Position numbers and translations under genes: made by a program. Shown here one piece after another: positions 62,602-64,000 of a DNA stretch of 64,000 nt. The notes under the pieces were generated by a model that was given only the letters and a program-made list of their open reading frames with translations, ran no database searches and was not told the DNA's origin. Every line of letters starts with the position of its first letter. The stretch's first letter is position 1. Source of the DNA: Paracoccaceae bacterium. Its GTDB lineage: Bacteria; Pseudomonadota; Alphaproteobacteria; Rhodobacterales; Rhodobacteraceae. The DNA lies in assembly GCA_024304985.1 (NCBI GenBank), contig JAMWZC010000002.1, positions 62,001 through 126,000 on the forward strand, given 5' to 3'.

Positions 62602-63324
62602 ATGTCCGACAGCACGCAACATATCGCCTCGGCCTTTGACCGCGACCTGGAAGGTATTCAGGGCCAGATCATCAAGATGGGCGGGCTGGTCGAGGCCGCG
62701 ATCCTTGATGCCGCCCAATCGCTGGCTGATCGGGACGAGGAACTGGCCGAGAAGGTCCGCGCTGGCGACCGCGCCATTGATGAGCTGGAAGAGTTGATCA
62801 ACGAAACCGCCGCCCGCGTGATTGCCTTGCGTGCGCCAACTGCGATAGACCTGCGCGTTGTGTTGTCGGTGATGAAGATCAGCGCCAACCTTGAACGCAT
62901 CGGGGACTATGCGAAAAATATGGCCAAACGCACCTCGGTTCTGGTGCAGATGAGCCCGATCAACGGCAGTCACGCCGCCCTGCGCCGCATGGCCCGCGAG
63001 GTGCAGATGATGCTCAAGGACGCGCTGGACGCCTATATCCACCGTGATGCCGAGCTGGCACTTGACGTGATTCAGCGCGACCGCGACGTGGACCAGATGT
63101 ATAACGCCCTGTTCCGCGAGTTCCTGACCTTCATGATGGAAGACCCGCGCAATATCACGGCCTGCATGCATCTGCATTTCATCGCCAAGAACACCGAACG
63201 CATGGGGGACCATGTCACCTCGATTGCCGAGCAGGTCGTCTATCTGGTCACCGGCGACATGCCCGAGGATCAGAGACCCAAGGGGGACAATGTGTCCTTC
63301 ACCATGCCGGATGTGAAAGGCTGA
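62602..63324 (+). CDS. phoU: Phosphate signalling protein PhoU
   Basis: A 240-residue all-helical protein made of two PhoU repeats (about residues 15-105 and 118-210). Each repeat has the metal-binding-type motif: NLERIGDYAKNMAKR near 95 and NTERMGDHVTSIAEQ near 199. It conveys the state of the Pst transporter to the PhoR/PhoB system. It starts 53 bp after pstB and ends 4 bp before phoB. Confidence 0.95.
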   Translation: MSDSTQHIASAFDRDLEGIQGQIIKMGGLVEAAILDAAQSLADRDEELAEKVRAGDRAIDELEELINETAARVIALRAPTAIDLRVVLSVMKISANLERIGDYAKNMAKRTSVLVQMSPINGSHAALRRMAREVQMMLKDALDAYIHRDAELALDVIQRDRDVDQMYNALFREFLTFMMEDPRNITACMHLHFIAKNTERMGDHVTSIAEQVVYLVTGDMPEDQRPKGDNVSFTMPDVKG

Positions 63325-63328
63325 AACG

Positions 63329-64000
63329 ATGGCCGCCGATCAACCCACCGTCCTGATCGTCGAAGACGAGCCTGCGCAACGCGAGGTTCTGGCCTATAAT
63401 CTTGAGGCGGAAGGTTTCCGGGTCAGCCGTGCCGAAAACGGAGAGGAAGCCTTGCTGCTGATCGCCGAGGAAGCGCCCGATCTGATCGTTCTGGACTGGA
63501 TGCTGCCCAATGTCTCGGGGATCGAGGTGTGCCGCCAATTGAAGATGCGGGCCGATACGCGCGGCGTGCCGGTCATCATGTTGTCGGCGCGGTCCGAAGA
63601 GGTGGACAAGGTTCGCGGACTGGAGACCGGTGCCGATGACTATGTCATCAAGCCCTATTCCGTTGTCGAACTGATGGCGCGGGTGCGTGCCCAGTTGCGC
63701 CGGACCCGTCCTTCAACGGTGGGAGGGCGGCTTGAATATGAAGACATCGTGCTGGACAGCGAAACCCACCGTGTCACACGGTCAGACAAGCCTCTGAAAC
63801 TGGGGCCGACCGAGTTTCGCCTGTTGTCCACATTCATGGAGAAACCAGGCAGGGTCTGGAGCCGCGAGCAGCTTCTGGACCGCGTCTGGGGACGAGACAT
63901 CTATGTCGATACGCGCACGGTTGATGTCCACATCGGACGGTTGCGCAAGGCCCTGACCATCCACGGCGGCACTGACCCGCTGCGCACCGTGCGCGGTGCG
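63329..64000 (+). CDS. phoB: Phosphate regulon response regulator PhoB (3' end outside the window)
   Basis: The first 224 codons of an OmpR/PhoB-type regulator. The receiver domain has acidic VEDE near residues 11-14, the phosphorylated Asp56 in IVLDWMLP and the Lys in YVIKPYS. The winged-helix DNA-binding domain starts near residue 130 and reaches the recognition region TRTVDVHIGRLRKAL before the window ends. The ATG at 63329 follows the phoU stop by 4 nt. It would bind the Pho box upstream of pstS. No phoR is seen in the window. Confidence 0.93.
   Translation, partial: MAADQPTVLIVEDEPAQREVLAYNLEAEGFRVSRAENGEEALLLIAEEAPDLIVLDWMLPNVSGIEVCRQLKMRADTRGVPVIMLSARSEEVDKVRGLETGADDYVIKPYSVVELMARVRAQLRRTRPSTVGGRLEYEDIVLDSETHRVTRSDKPLKLGPTEFRLLSTFMEKPGRVWSREQLLDRVWGRDIYVDTRTVDVHIGRLRKALTIHGGTDPLRTVRGA

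Noticed and set aside
1-64000. CRISPR array, tRNA, rRNA, insertion sequence or prophage
   Set aside because: No regularly spaced repeats, no tRNA-like cloverleaf, no transposase or integrase and no phage structural gene were seen on either strand.

Overview
The window is about 64 kb of GC-rich chromosomal DNA from an alphaproteobacterium, most likely a Rhodobacteraceae (Roseobacter/Rhodobacter/Paracoccus-like). This is judged from the tpa-tauR-xsc-pta taurine locus, DUF1523, DUF1285 and DUF599 proteins, the GlcDEF arrangement and the style of the pst operon. Genes are dense and many are joined by 4-nt ATGA/GTGA overlaps. I see no rRNA, tRNA, insertion sequence, phage gene or CRISPR array. The last gene (phoB) runs off the right edge.

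Layout. 1-6.0 kb: housekeeping and miscellaneous genes (MFS transporter, map, sfsA, a CinA-type domain protein, a GNAT acetyltransferase, an AhpD-like protein, an OmpA-family protein). 6.0-23.0 kb: a taurine/sulfonate island. Glycerate kinase and tauCBA are on the minus strand. Diverging from them are tpa, tauR, xsc, pta, ackA and a soeABC-type sulfite dehydrogenase operon. The island could import taurine, transaminate it to sulfoacetaldehyde, cleave that to acetyl phosphate plus sulfite, feed acetyl-CoA/acetate metabolism and oxidise sulfite to sulfate. Pairs of CTGGNCYTAN direct repeats spaced 22-23 bp precede tpa, xsc and a small ABM-domain gene, which looks like a hidden TauR target. 23-31 kb: small membrane proteins, a cupin, a P1 peptidase, a kynurenine-formamidase-like hydrolase, gabD, an aminotransferase, a YqaA-like protein, an hsp20 gene with a heat-shock promoter and a ROSE-like thermometer, and a secreted serine protease. 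31.4-35.6 kb: the glycolate oxidase operon glcD-glcE-orf-glcF. 36.8-43.5 kb: a four-gene MoxR/DUF58/BatA-DUF4159/membrane-protein operon in which every junction is a 4-nt overlap.

44-57.6 kb holds the least explained region. Envelope-type genes (flippase-like protein, membrane sulfatase-fold enzyme, CDP-alcohol phosphatidyltransferase, OpgH-like glucosyltransferase, cytochrome b561) adjoin a minus-strand operon of GTP cyclohydrolase II, a BchC-like dehydrogenase, a PTPS-fold protein lacking expected active-site residues, a methyltransferase, a stand-alone RibD reductase domain and a YbhP-like phosphatase. An FkbM methyltransferase, an inositol-monophosphatase-family enzyme and a family-4 glycosyltransferase follow. 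Without ribB, ribH or ribE this looks like a GTP-derived pyrimidine or pterin pathway coupled to glycosylation rather than riboflavin synthesis; I cannot name its product. 57.7-64 kb: the phosphate regulon operon pstS-pstC-pstA-pstB-phoU-phoB behind a Pho box.
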